DNA of 64,000 nt, taken from contig NW_026515543.1 of the NCBI RefSeq assembly GCF_014898815.1, positions 4,340,001 through 4,404,000 of the forward strand. Direction: 5' to 3'. Origin of the DNA: Panonychus citri. Taxonomy: Eukaryota > Arthropoda > Arachnida > Trombidiformes > Tetranychidae. The notes under the pieces are model-generated. The model saw only the letters and a list, made by a program, of their open reading frames with translations. It had not been told where the DNA came from and ran no database searches. Shown in pieces: positions 1 to 11,616 of this stretch (its first letter is position 1; every line of letters begins with the position of its first letter). The translations under genes were made by a program, and so were the position numbers.

Positions 1-860
1 ATGATATAATCAACGTTCTTCAACCTTCAACTTGATTCATTTCCGTTGTTATCCATTGATGTTTCAAACAATTTAACTTTGGGTGTGAGTATCAAGTGTT
101 GATAGACTAAAATAAACGATTACTTGATCTCTTCCAATGAAGATCATTTAATTTAATTCATCTTAATTGGTCGTAATCATCTTCAAACAATTTCCTTTCA
201 CCATTTAAACATGTGTTGAAATAGAATTGTAACTAATTAATTGTAAATAGAATAGAAATAAATTAGAAACAATTAGACTTAAAGTCATTAATTGGTCACA
301 AAGAAAATTAGAAAATAGAAAATGAAAAAAAGCGCCAATCAGCTGATAGAAAAAAGAAAAATTAATTTTTTTTTCTCTTTTTAATTAACCAAAGTTATCA
401 TCTAATTATTGTGACGATTAAATTTTCGTATTTATTTTATTTTAATTTCTCTTTTATTTAATTTTGTCCATTCTTTTAATTGTGGCCCTTTAATTGTTTC
501 TTCATTGATTATTGTAGATTTAATTGTTTTGTCATTGAATTTTCTATTCCCGGTTACTAAAGTTACTTTTTTTTATAAACCAGTTTTAGATTTTTTTTTA
601 CAATTATCAGCGTTTTAATTTCTTTATTTAAATTTTAATGGTCTCCTGATCCTCTGGTAATCACTCTTTAATCAGCCTTAATTTCAATTCTGAATGATTT
701 GTTGATCATTTCCATCTACACCCAATTATTTGCCTTGTTTGTTTTTACCCATTGGTGATTTGTACTCTTATCATTTTATCCTATCTTTTTGATGTTAATT
801 TTGTTGTTTATTTTTAATTTCTTTTAATTGATGTCTCTTTTTTTTTAATTCTTCTTTCAG
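1..860. other. AT-rich upstream tract, intron or 5' flank of the SKICH gene
   Basis: No convincing coding exon is seen. The tract ends in a pyrimidine-rich acceptor (CTTTCAG at 854-860), so at least its right part is intron. An ATG at about 639 opens only three codons before TGA, followed by a GTAATC donor-like site at about 658; this could be a non-coding 5' exon. The true start codon of the downstream SKICH gene was not found and may lie left of the window. Confidence 0.5.
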
Positions 861-1609
861 GAATTTGTTATACACTCGAAGATAAGTTGGGAAAAGGCCT
901 TGGAAAAAGGGACGATAAAGCAGAAAATGAGACTGGTCTTGATCTTGGAGAACGATGTCAATCATCCTCATCATGTGTTAAATTATCAGAGGCAAATGTT
1001 GATTCTCTCGGTTTTGAACAATTGAACATTTCCTTTGATATAACCAGCCTTTCGTATGCTTACAGTTTGCGTGATAGTTCAAGTCATGTCATTTTCTTGG
1101 ACACACAAGCGATTTATCCTCTTTCAGCTGATCTATTGTGCAAATATATTTACTATCGAAGTAGTCAGACTCAAAATGATGAAGATGAAGGTGAATCAAT
1201 GGTCAACGATGATTCTATTAGTTTATGTTCATCAAAAATCCCTTCTAATGATAATTTAAACTCTTCTACTGAAGATAAAATTGAAATCCATCGATTTCCT
1301 CAAGTTTTTGATGATTTAAATGAATTGAATTCATCTAATCCAATTGTTAGTTTACCTGTTAGCAAATATCAATCTATCAATCCAAGTCAATCACTTTTAA
1401 GAAGTTTATTAATTCCTGGTTCAAGGTTTAATCATGTTGAAATTGGTCAACGATATTGTTTAATTTATTTGAATTGCGACAAATCAATTCTCGGACGGAG
1501 TGAACCTTTTCAATTTGATTCCAAGATGACCAACAATCTAATCAACAGTTTGGACAATCGAGATGACCCCGATTCTGATGAAGATGGTTTTGTTATCGTT
1601 GAATCTTGA
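861..1609 (+). CDS. 3'-terminal exon of a SKICH-domain protein with C-terminal LIR-like motif (partial)
   Basis: The exon opens after a TTTCAG acceptor and needs one base from an unseen upstream exon. The in-frame TTG at 887 is not a believable start. Counting from 887, residues 67-90 begin HVIF and continue YPLS..LLCKY; residues about 188-209 end in RSEPFQF. These match the first and last strands of the SKICH domain of TAX1BP1/CALCOCO autophagy receptors (HVIF..Y.P.....C.Y and G.S.PFQF). A long acidic Ser/Asn-rich insertion separates the halves. The last residues are DSDEDGFVIVES: an acidic run followed by F-x-x-V, the form of an LC3/Atg8-interacting region. No coiled coil or zinc finger follows, unlike TAX1BP1 or CALCOCO2. 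AATAAA lies at 1840-1845. The SKICH call is fairly firm; the autophagy role is inference. Confidence 0.6.
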
Positions 1610-2962
1610 CCATAATCTTACAATTAACTTGATAATCAAGAAATCAAGATGTTACTGCAAAATAATTTATGATCAAAATGATTACCCAAGTGAAGCTTAT
1701 CATGTTTTCCATTTCAATCCAAGACAATTAAATAATTTACCTAATAACAATTAACCAAATATCTAAATTATTGTAAAAATCTTTCCCTTGGTAATAATTT
1801 AATTTCAAAATATTATAGATATTTATTGTGGGCGAATGTAATAAAACCCCTTAATTGTAAATTGTTAATTCAATATGAAGAATTTTTTCCTCTCATTAAA
1901 TTAAAGTGTTTTTTTGTTTCAAACATAATTAGCTCAAAATTAATCATTTTTCTATTGTCTTTATTTGGATAATTGTTCAATTGAACAATTCTAAGGTCGG
2001 AAAGGGTGTTGTTCCAATAGAATCACCATGATGATGATGATAACCTTGAGAAGAACAAGTTACAATTGAATTAAAACCACACGAATTGAAACCATAGATT
2101 TCTAATCACAATTAAAATATTCTCACAACCCAAATAGTGATTAAAACACCTAATCAGCACTAATTGAAAGTCTATTGATCTTTGGGGATTTGGAAATAAA
2201 AAAAACTGAAAATGAAAGCAAAAAATGACCAAGTAAGAGATGGAGAGAAAAAAAATTACTACAATTATGATGAAAGCAAATGTCAATTGTCAATGTCAAT
2301 CAATTCATTTGATTAAACTGCTCAAATTACAATGAAGAAAAAGAAAAAAATGAAAATTTTTGTTACCAATTGCTAATTAACAACCGATAAGAACATAGCT
2401 ACTTAGGTTGATTAGAGAAATCAAGATGATCAACAGGATTGATTGGCTGTTTATTAGCCAATGGTAATTAGTTAATGGTTAACTGGGTGATAATAGTTGA
2501 TTATGAACGAAAAAAAAACCAAACAATTAAGAGATGACAAATTTCAGAGCAATTGTACTTAAACAGATGATTATGAGAAAACCACAATTGATGATTTCTT
2601 TTCGCACTTAATAGTAACTGTAGGTGGTCATTGTCCATCATAAGCTTTCTAGAACATTCAAAGTGTGTATCAAGTTAAAAGAAAAAGTATTTAAAAAGAA
2701 TCAATAATTAATTGGAATTAATTGAAACAACTAAAGGATAAAAAGTAAACAATTAAACCGAGAAAAGGGGAAGGTTTTTAATTGCATTCCATTTGAAAAA
2801 AGAATAATTCTTATTGTAAGTTTATCAATGATCCCTTTTCTCTCATTTTTTCGCCGGTTTTTCAATTTAATTTATTCTTCTTTCTTATTTATTGTTTTTC
2901 TCATCAATTAATTAGTTACCTAATTATTTTTACTGTTGCCAATTGCTGCCTTTGTTTTATTG
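1610..2962. other. Intergenic AT-rich spacer between the SKICH gene and PTAR1
   Basis: Holds the likely 3' UTR of the SKICH gene with a polyadenylation signal at 1840-1845. Short ORFs on either strand look like chance products of AT-rich sequence. It should also contain the PTAR1 promoter and 5' UTR; no distinct promoter element is recognised. Confidence 0.5.
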
Positions 2963-4687
2963 ATCCACAATGGAAATGACCGAGGAAGACATCAATCTCT
3001 CAAACGAATCCTTCGAGATTTAAATGCCATCTTTGACCGAGAAAGAGCTTTGTAAGTAGAAACAATGTTTTCTTTTTTTAATTATTCTTTTCTCTCTCTT
3101 TCTCTGTGATTATCATTTGTTTCCTGTGTCTTTTTATATCCTTTCCCTTTTCTTTCCCTTTCTCTCTTTTTTCTGTGTTATATTGGAATTGTTATTCTTT
3201 AAATGGAATGTGTTAAATGTTGATCATTTTCGTCTACGATCTTCTCTTCTTTGGTGGCTCTTTCGTTGTTCTTTTTCTCTCTTCGTTCGCCTTAATGTGT
3301 GTTTTTCTATAGGCTTGAGTTTGAAATTGTTCCGATGGAGGAAAAAGTTCTCAATAAATCTCCTGTTTGTTTTGAAGATCAAAGGATTGGATTGGAAAGT
3401 TGGGCTACTCAATATTTATATGCTTACAGTTATACCGAATTCATGAAATGCCGAGCCGCTGTAAGAACTGGAGGTTAGTTGTTACTCTTCATCCTCATAA
3501 TTTACCATCAATTAGAAGTTTATGTTAACATAAGAGTGAAGAAATAATTTTAATTCTTTCATCATTCTGACCCATTTTTCTCCCCTTGAGCTTTAATTTT
3601 GTCTAAATGATTACTCAGATTTGCTCAGTCACTTTTCCAATTGTTTCTCTCTCAAATCTTATTTTCTTACTTTTTTCTTCGGTGTTTATCTCATTTCCCT
3701 GATTTTTGTTTCTATGTTTACAAATTGACAGATAAACAGACAATCAAAGAATTAACTCGTGCAATTTTGTTGATCAATCCTGATATTAAAACTTGTTGGA
3801 ATTGCAGGTTGGTGTTTTTTTCTCCATCTTTAGTAAACTATCATGAAAAAGTTTCTTATTAAGTAATTTTTCATCTTTTTTTGCTATTCAGAAAGCAACT
3901 TGTCCTCGACAGATATGTAGATGTTATGGACGAATTGAAACTCTCGTCACTTATTGCCAAAAAACGCCAAAAATGTCTAGAAAATTTCGCCCATAGGTAA
4001 TAATATGTCTTCCAATTTTTTGCTCTTCTAACTTTTTCTCTTCTTTTCAATTACTCCAGGCAATGGTTAATTAATTTTTATATATCCATCAATGGTCAGC
4101 CTGATGAAAATTTTGTCAACGCAGAGTTGGATCTATGCTATGAAGCTGCTAGACGATATGCAAGTAATTACTATGCATGGGATCATCGAAGATGGATTGT
4201 GACTACTTTTTCGAACAATTTAACAGTAAGTAAACAAGATTAAATTGAATCCATTTTCCTGATTCTTATTTCACTTGTTTTTTTGCAGACTTTTGAAAGT
4301 GAATTCAATCAAACCAAACCCTGGATTCAGCGTCATATAGCTGATTACAGTGGATTTTGTTTCAGGCAATTTATTTTGGTAGCAATGGGACAATGTTTCA
4401 AATCTCTGAAAAGCATAAGAGCAGCTAATGCCGATTATGAGAAACTATTACTCGATGATATGGAATTTGTAGATGATCTTTTAAATCTTCATTGTAACAG
4501 AGAAACTCTTTATCTTCATCGTCGTTTTGTGATAAAACAAATACTTTCTTTCAATCCGGACAAAGAAACAGAGCTACGCACACGGGAAACTCGCTTTGTA
4601 TTCGAGTATATTAGGTTAGGAAGAGACAAAATTTTAATTCAACGGCATGTTAGATGGGGTCGAGCGCGTCTCACATGGCCATTTTAA
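2963..4687 (+). CDS. PTAR1: Protein prenyltransferase alpha subunit repeat-containing protein 1 (PTAR1/tempura)
   Basis: PTAR1 is the alpha-like partner of RABGGTB in geranylgeranyltransferase III, which lipidates proteins such as the SNARE Ykt6. Exons: about 2963-3051, 3313-3473, 3732-3807, 3892-3996, 4060-4225, 4289-4687; all junctions are GT-AG and keep phase. Diagnostic text includes GLESWATQYL in exon 2, LLINPDIKTCWNCRK across exons 3-4, NYYAWDHRRWIV in exon 5, and DYSGFCFRQF and TLYLHRRFV in exon 6: successive prenyltransferase alpha-type helical repeats with the W-x-R/HRRW signature. About 330 residues, a little shorter than vertebrate PTAR1. The start is unresolved: the conserved first helix (LKRILRDLNAIF) has no in-frame ATG, while a good ATG at 2970 opens a family-like start one base out of frame. 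An upstream exon or a missing base could explain this. Confidence 0.85.
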
Positions 4688-5312
4688 CATTTTTCTTTTA
4701 ATTATTCCCATATATACATATCTGCTATTCTGTTATATCTTTTACAATCAATCAAGTTTTTCTTGTTCATTTTCAATTCTCATTTTAATCAATTATCGAA
4801 AAATGATCAAATTATCTCTTTTTACCTTTTTAATACCCAAATTAACTCAAACATGTTACCACTCACTAACCTAATTTTCTCATTGAGTTAATTGCTGTAG
4901 AAGAACATTATTTATTTATAATTTAGTTCATCTATACACACTCAATTATTGTTTCTATTGCAATAATAGAGTCATCAAATTTTAATCTGTAGAAATCACA
5001 ATCAAATAAGATTTTCTTATAATTTTGTATACACTTACAATCAACGACAAATTTACTTAATTTTCAATTATTAATAAAATCAAACTTTAATTCAATCTAT
5101 TTATCCTTAATTGTTAACCATCACCAATCCAAATTAAAACATGATTTAAGATGAAGTAAATCTTTGATTAAATTGTGATACAAGAATAACAATCGGAACA
5201 ATTAAACAATAAATAAAACAGTTAATTAGTTAACCAGAATCACTATTTTCAATGAGTTGATTAATTATTTACAGATGGAAATGGATGGAGATTAATTGAA
5301 GTAACAATTAAC
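4688..5312. other. Convergent 3' spacer between PTAR1 and anoctamin-10
   Basis: AT-rich spacer between the PTAR1 stop and the stop of the oppositely oriented anoctamin gene. AATAAA at 5073-5078 fits PTAR1 polyadenylation. No other gene is seen. Confidence 0.6.
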
Positions 5313-8037
5313 TTAATCAATTTTCTTGTTCGTCTCTGATTCTTGTTCTTGCTCCTCTTGATTTACCGTTGATTTAACAATTAACTGTTTATAATTTAAT
5401 ATACAAGAGTTAATTGTAGACTTCCAATCAAACTTTTCAATAGCCAATTTAATGATGATAAGAAGATGCTAATTAAACAAAAAAGAAAAAGAAAATTTTC
5501 CAATTACAATCAATGAGACGAGAATTAAATTATCTTTACCTCAATAATTACTCCAGTGATTATGATTTGTGATTGATTAAGCATCGGGAGCAGCCTTTCA
5601 AGTTGGCCTGATTTAACGAGAAGGGAACAATTAACAACGATGGAAACATAGATCATTATGTTGATCGCTTTCTGCCAAATCAGTAAATTGCGATTTCCCT
5701 GAATACTGAAAGGTCGTTGATAAGTGACACACAATTTAAATGCATCGCTCCTGATTTCAATTAGATTGTTAATCAACGCACAAAACGCTGCCAAAGGGAA
5801 TGTGACTGAGAAGAGTGTGACATAACCAAATTGAATGAACAGTTCGAGATAATCTTCGAATGTTGATTCGTACGAATATAAACTCGATTCCAGTTCGGCC
5901 TGAGTGACCTCCGTCGAGGCCAAAGTCGGTGACAATTTATACGACTGAGTTAAAAAAGGCCAAAGCGATTCCTTGATGTTTCCAATAACTTGTCTTGTTA
6001 TTAAAAGTGCAATCATTTGCTGAGAAAATAATAAGTAAACAAATCAACAATTAAACGAAACAATTAAATTTAATTTGGCTTTGATTAGTTGAAATTTCAG
6101 AAAGATTAGCCAAAAATTGTATATAATTAACTCGGGAAAACGTTAATGTAATCATAGATCATTCGTTGATTTAAATTGTTGATTGTTGACGATGAGTATT
6201 TTATTTCAAGAAAATGAGTGAATTTAATTGTGGTTAATTGTTGTTGATTAATTCTTACCTCTCGTAATTTAGCCATGTCTCCAATATAAAAGGCAATGTA
6301 AAATAAGGACAGAAATGAATTAACGAATTGAAACTATTCGAATGAAAAGAGAAAGTTAATTAACAGACGAAATTAATTAAATTGTCAATCGAGTCACAAC
6401 AATTAATAATGAAAAGAAATCACAATTACCAGGACAAGTTTAATCATCAAATTGCTCTCATAAGTTTCTTGGTATTGATAGTTTTCTGTTGACCAAACAA
6501 AAAAAGCAAACAATTAAAATCATTCTAATTGTGGCAGCGATAATTATATTTAATTGTTGATTCTAATTGATTTTACCTTTATTGTTCAACCAGAGAGCTA
6601 ATTTCTCATAAACAACATCTAGAATATGAATGACCAGTCCAAACAATACCTTGGGAAAATATGATGTCCACTTTGGATAAAATTGTTCACCAATGGCAAT
6701 ATTATCCCACCAAGTCTAATGGAAGGACAATTAATGATTAGTAAATTAGTTGATAGTTTCAGGTAAATTTAGATTACCTGAAAATGAAGCATATAAAACA
6801 TTGAGAGAAAAACAATTAACAACGACAAGCCCATTACCGGGATTGTGATTAGGTAAAAAAATAATTTTCTTTTCCAATGAGGATAGAAAATCTCAGCGAT
6901 TCCTTGGGAATCCTTTCGAGTGACCACACCATGGAATTGTGGACGAATATCAATCAATTCTGATTGATTAGATCGAGAGGTTGAAGTTGTCGATGACCAT
7001 TGATCGGTCAAAGTTGTTCCATACTTTTTCCAGGATTCCAAATAAAGGGAGGACCAAACGGTGAGTATAATTGGAAAAAGGGTTAAACAAAGATCACTTG
7101 ACCATTGGTCAGAACAGGTAACACTAATTAGAAGACCAAATAGTCCAGGAAGTAAAAGGGAATAGGTGTAATGTCCAAGGAAGGCGAAATACAGGGCGAT
7201 CTTTACACCGAAATAGGAATAGATTTCTTCGAGTGGTTGAGATGAGGTAAAATCGGAGACCCAAGATTTACGAAGTGAAGATAATTCCTCCTCATTGTGT
7301 AATGGCAGTAATTGTTTAATGTAACCTAATTGTAACAATTTAGGTATAATCGCTTCACCGTCAATCAATTTCATCTGATTAACCAAATTATCATCGAACG
7401 ATGAACTTTCCTTGAACCATCTTAACGTGTTCAGATAATAACGGATTATATTTTGTCGAGTTGCGGCTGAAAGGATCGGGCAACATGAGGCTGGTGTTGT
7501 TGGGGTCAAAGGTGAAGATAAACATGATGATGATGCTGATTGTTGAGATTTGTATCGATTAACTGGATTATTATCAAGATAGCCCAAGAAAATCGCGGCC
7601 TCCTGAAGCCATTCTGGTTCAGCTGATACATAAAAGGCTTGTTCGTTATTATTGGTGAGAGATTTGCTTTCGAGCACTAATTGTGGTACCAATCGATTGA
7701 TTAAATTCTGTAAACAGTCCATCATTGGGTATCCTTTGGGTGGGAATATAATGACCACATCATGGTCTAAACTTTGTTCACTTTTCCTCTTCCATATGAG
7801 GTGTTTTCCACCCTCTTCCAATTGGTGTCTTTGTTTCTCAATCAATCGAACCAGAGCTTCTTTTTGTTTTCTAAATTGTTCCTTAATTCGTTGTCTATTT
7901 ATGGCATTTGTTGTATTATTTAATTCGATTGGTGGCTCTCTATCAGTTAATTGTGATTCTTTTGGACAGAATGGAACAGAATCATGGATGGAAATAGAAT
8001 CTCCTAGTAGAGTCATCGATTCCTCTTCTGAAGACAT
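5313..8037 (-). CDS. ANO10: Anoctamin-10-like TMEM16 membrane protein
   Basis: TMEM16 proteins are ten-helix dimeric ion channels or lipid scramblases; the ANO10 branch is mostly intracellular and linked to ER and calcium handling. Six exons on the minus strand: 8037-6778, 6715-6577, 6485-6430, 6333-6259, 6019-5540, 5468-5313, all GT-AG and in phase, summing to 721 residues (human ANO10 is 660). The first exon carries the long cytosolic N-terminus and the first helices, including YFAFLGHYTYSLL. Later exons carry FPKVLFGLVIHIL, FQFVNSFLSLFYIAFY, DYLELFIQFGYVTLFSV, FPLAAFCALINN and VIIEHLLIIIKL, which follow the ANO10 core in order. The C-tail is Gln/Glu-rich and ends KKID. The ATG at 8037 is the first Met of an open acidic N-terminus. 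ANO10 is favoured over ANO8 by length and by the FQFGYVTLFS and FEH-equivalent segments. Confidence 0.92.
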
Positions 8038-9145
8038 TATTGTTCAAGAGATAATTTCAATCGATAATAGTAATGAGCAAATTCAGGAATAAACAACAGT
8101 TAAAGTTGAAGAAATTGTAGAATTAAAATTAATTGTAATAGAAAAAGCGAAACGATGTAATCACAATTCGTTGAGAGTATTGATTGTTTTCCATTCTCGA
8201 ACCTGTTAACATGTTCCAATATTTGATCATCAGTTTCAATTGTATTCCAACAATTTAAACCAATGTTCACATTAACAAGAAAATCAGTAACAATTAAAAT
8301 TAGAAAAATACACTCATAGATGAAAGAAAGGTGAACAATTAAGGAGAAATCAAATGAATTCGTAATACACTTTAATCGAGGTCTTAGAAGGTGAGAAGCG
8401 AATGTAAACAAACCGAATATTAATGTATTTCTATGGGGAAAAATCGAAATCGAAAGAACAAAAATTCACAGAGAAAAAAAATCGAAGCTCGAACATAGAA
8501 AAGGAATTAATTTGATTGTCTGCGCAACAGTCGAATCACAATTAAACCGAATCATTTTCTTGATTGTTTGCCAGTTTGGAATGAGAATTTAATTATTATC
8601 ACAATTTGTGGAAAATAAAACGATGATTAAGATTTACAATTAATTGGAAAAAGAAAATAATTCAATTGTTTAAGTTGGTAATTCGAGGACACAGATTATT
8701 ACAATTAACTAGAATTTATTTGTTGTATAAAAGTTTTTTAAATTGTTACAATTTGATTTCATGTTGATTTAGAAATTTTGCTTTTTTGAACTTGATTGTT
8801 GTGTTAATTGTTTCCTAAAACACAATCACAGTTAATTTTGTAAAGATGATTAAGTTGAACCTTGTAAATTGATTGAATGTGTTTACACTTTGTGGTAAAT
8901 TAAATTGTTTTGTATTGTTTACAATTCTATTTCAATGACTAATTGATTCCTTTCACTTAATTTAGTGGTAGACTAGAAGATTATTTAAAAAAAAAGAGAT
9001 GACGATTAAAATGAATTGACTGATAATCTAAATTAATCATCTCTCTGAAATAAAATGTTAAAATTACAATTTGATTAATTGTCATTCCATTGACTTATTT
9101 TGGTTTTGCTGATTGTAAACAATCAACTAAATTACCAAACTCCGA
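8038..9145. other. Spacer between anoctamin-10 and the DIPK1-like gene
   Basis: Holds the anoctamin 5' flank and the DIPK1-like 3' flank, both minus strand. A 103-codon minus-strand ORF at 8100-8411 has hydrophobic ends but no recognised domain and no supporting splice sites; it is left uncalled. Otherwise AT-rich sequence. Confidence 0.5.
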
Positions 9146-10450
9146 TTAAAGATGAGACCTTGATTGTATTGCAGCTGTTAAATCAATCATTTGGTTAATT
9201 GTGGCAATTAAATCTGATTGTTTTAACCACAATTTAGAGCATAATTGTTGTAATTGGTAAACATCAGATTCCATTTGGGATGAGGGAAGATGAGAAAATA
9301 ATCCAACCTTAATTTGACTAGAAGTTGTTGTTGATGTAATTTCATTGATGAAAAATAGATTTCGACAGAATCGTTTTAAATTGTTATCAGAATCATCGTT
9401 AATTTCACAAATATCACCCGAGCCAATTGGTGAGGGTTTACAACGACCCTTGCAATCAATAAAATCACAATCTTCATCCTTGATACATGAATCAATGTGT
9501 TGAATTGATTCTCGAACGATTTCCCTTGGATATAACATGTCCGAATCAATTAGGACAATTGACCCGTTATCGGTTATCCCAAATTGATCATATTTAACAT
9601 CACAAAGGTGTAAATTGTACCCGCTCATCTCAAGATCCCTCAACCAGGTCAATAACATGGTCGCAATGTGAACCCGCCGATGGAAAGAGGCAACAAATGG
9701 CCGAGTATTAAGTTTATCTGGCATAATGTCGGTCAATTGAAGGATCCTTGGGATATATTCAACGGCATAAAAGTGACCACAAGTGGCCTTAAGTTGAGGT
9801 AATAGTTTAATTGGATTCCATTGGGTTAAAGAGCCGAAAAAAGTTGAATAAATGAATTCATTGTCTTGGGCGAGAATCCATAGATTGTGAAGCTCTTTGT
9901 TGGTTAGAGAGGACAATTTGGAGGGCGATCCTGTCCAGGGAATGGTCAAATATGATGAGTCAATATTTTCCGAACCATCGAAAGCAGTGGACACAATTGA
10001 AGCTAATCCTTGGATTATCTCGTCTCGAGTTAATTTCAGATCAACATCCATCATGTTGGTTGATTTCAATTTCTTAGCTTTCACAATAATCTCAGAGTTT
10101 TTCCACTCTCCATAAAATATACACTCTTTACCACCATGGAAGGACCTGGTTGATGGACATGACTGTATCACCGAAGATGACCCTTGACACCAATCGGAGC
10201 AAAGGTTACCAATGATTTTATCCTTTTCCCAGGCCACACAAACCTCTTGACGGGCAAGCATTTTACCAGAAAGACAATCTATCCAATGGTAGAAATTAGT
10301 AAATTGATTGACCACCAAAAGAATTGAATCGAGAATCAAGAAACCAGTTAAGATGATGATCAAAAATGTACCAAGAAATATAAGCCATTTCCTCCGTGAC
10401 AATCGACCCAAACGAAGCAAAATTAATCGCAATACAGTTAAATTGAACAT
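9146..10450 (-). CDS. Divergent protein kinase domain 1 (FAM69/DIPK1/PIP49)-like membrane protein
   Basis: Single-exon 434-residue protein. A basic N-terminus (LGRLSRRKW) is followed by one hydrophobic segment at about residues 23-48, giving a type II signal anchor with a lumenal body. Family signs are the Cys-rich stretch after the membrane (CLSGKM..C..W, CSDWCQG, CPSTRS, GGKECIFYG), the C-lobe block LHLCDVKYDQFGI followed by VLIDSDMLYP, which corresponds to the MCD..A.NLG / ..VDM..IVP block of DIPK1A, and the Cys cluster CIKDEDCDFIDCKGRC, matching C.SDLDC..GTDCR.SC. DIPK1 proteins are ER/secretory-pathway kinase-like proteins whose substrates are poorly known. The ATG at 10450 lies just before the anchor. 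A small signal-peptide ORF ends 82 bp upstream on the same strand. Confidence 0.85.
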   Translation of the reverse strand: MFNLTVLRLILLRLGRLSRRKWLIFLGTFLIIILTGFLILDSILLVVNQFTNFYHWIDCLSGKMLARQEVCVAWEKDKIIGNLCSDWCQGSSSVIQSCPSTRSFHGGKECIFYGEWKNSEIIVKAKKLKSTNMMDVDLKLTRDEIIQGLASIVSTAFDGSENIDSSYLTIPWTGSPSKLSSLTNKELHNLWILAQDNEFIYSTFFGSLTQWNPIKLLPQLKATCGHFYAVEYIPRILQLTDIMPDKLNTRPFVASFHRRVHIATMLLTWLRDLEMSGYNLHLCDVKYDQFGITDNGSIVLIDSDMLYPREIVRESIQHIDSCIKDEDCDFIDCKGRCKPSPIGSGDICEINDDSDNNLKRFCRNLFFINEITSTTTSSQIKVGLFSHLPSSQMESDVYQLQQLCSKLWLKQSDLIATINQMIDLTAAIQSRSHL

Positions 10451-10532
10451 AATTTCCTAATTGTTGTTGATGTTTAATCCCTCTAATCAAATGGTTACAA
10501 AATTTTACCTCCTTCCTGATTCATCACTCAAT

Positions 10533-10808
10533 TTAGATTATTTTCCAGAGATTTGATCCTTCAGAATTATCCACATTTTCCAACCATTGATGATTAATAA
10601 ATTGTCGTAATGAACCATTGGGTAATCCTGAAAATTAATTAATGTAGTTAAGATGAAAATAATTAGCACAGAAAATCAAATGAAAACATAATCGGTCAAG
10701 AGACAATCTTACTGATCATCAATACTCACCAACGAAACTTTCCCAAGGTTTGATTAAAATGGTAAAGATTAATAATAGTAAATAGATGATGGACATACAA
10801 TTAGTCAT
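10533..10808 (-). CDS. Two-exon small secreted peptide precursor candidate (57 aa)
   Basis: Exon 1 (10808-10730) starts MTNCMSIIYLLLLIFTILIK, a textbook hydrophobic signal peptide, and ends at a GTGAGT donor. Exon 2 (10627-10533) follows an ATTTTCAG acceptor, continues in phase (G completed across the junction) with LPNGSLRQFINHQW and ends NLWKII before TAA. The predicted mature part is about 33 residues with no Cys and no dibasic site, so it is not a classical multi-peptide neuropeptide precursor. A GTAAAA donor-like site follows the stop at about 10508, so this ORF may sit on the same transcript as the DIPK1-like gene downstream, as an upstream ORF. Not recognised as a known family. Evidence is the clean signal peptide plus intact splice signals and phase. 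Confidence 0.4.
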
Positions 10809-11616
10809 TGTAATCAATAGTTAATTGTAAAAATTAAATCCATTAATATCAATCAAGGTTGAATCCATTTCTCCTTGAAAAGGTAACGTTATTTTCAATG
10901 GAGCTTCAAAAGCACAAAATAAACATGAAACTTTGAATTAAATTACAAGTTAAAAGTAAATTCTCTGATTTAACCAGATAGACAATTAGAATTACTAATT
11001 AATAGAGAATTAAATTTATAATAATTGATTAAAAGGAGACAATTAATTGGAACTTCAAGTGATATACTTTACTCATTTTTCTCAAGATCTGATATAAGAA
11101 CAGCTGATCGATCTGAGTAGAAACTGTTATCTAATGATGGAGAAAGTGAATCGGAATTTTTTTGTTTCTATTCAATTATTAATCTTTATTGTTTTATTGG
11201 TCGTAAATTTAATTATCGACAATCGATTTCATTGAAATTGAATCATTATTGCTCCATTTTGGTGGAACGGGAAGAAATTCATATTGAGAATATGGTAAAA
11301 GGATCTAAAAGTGTAGGGAGAGTGAAAGAAACAAATTGTTTCAAACAATTACAAGTAATAAATATAATTGTTATCATAATTTGCTTATTCTAGCTTATTA
11401 TGATTTGAAGTAGTTGATTTTTGTTTAATTAAAAAAAATGTTGTTCATCAGAAATATCGGTATTGATGATATATTGTAACAGAGGCACAGCCATGATGAT
11501 GGTTGATGATCCATTAAATTGTAGCATTAGAATTGAAAGGAGAAAATGATAAACCAAGAATAACATAGAAGAAAAATGAATTAATCATGTAGTTAATTGT
11601 TGCAATCAAATCTGGT
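10809..11616. other. Spacer between the small peptide gene and glutaredoxin
   Basis: AT-rich sequence with the 5' flank of the small-peptide/DIPK1-like transcript and the 3' flank of glutaredoxin. No exon, RNA gene or repeat is recognised. Confidence 0.5.

Noticed and set aside
887..889. TTG as start codon of the SKICH protein
   Set aside because: A splice acceptor lies 27 bp upstream and the frame is open to it; a non-ATG start is unnecessary in a spliced gene.
8100..8411. 103-codon minus-strand ORF between anoctamin and the DIPK1-like gene
   Set aside because: Hydrophobic Leu/Ile ends typical of AT-rich random frames, no domain and no supporting splice structure.
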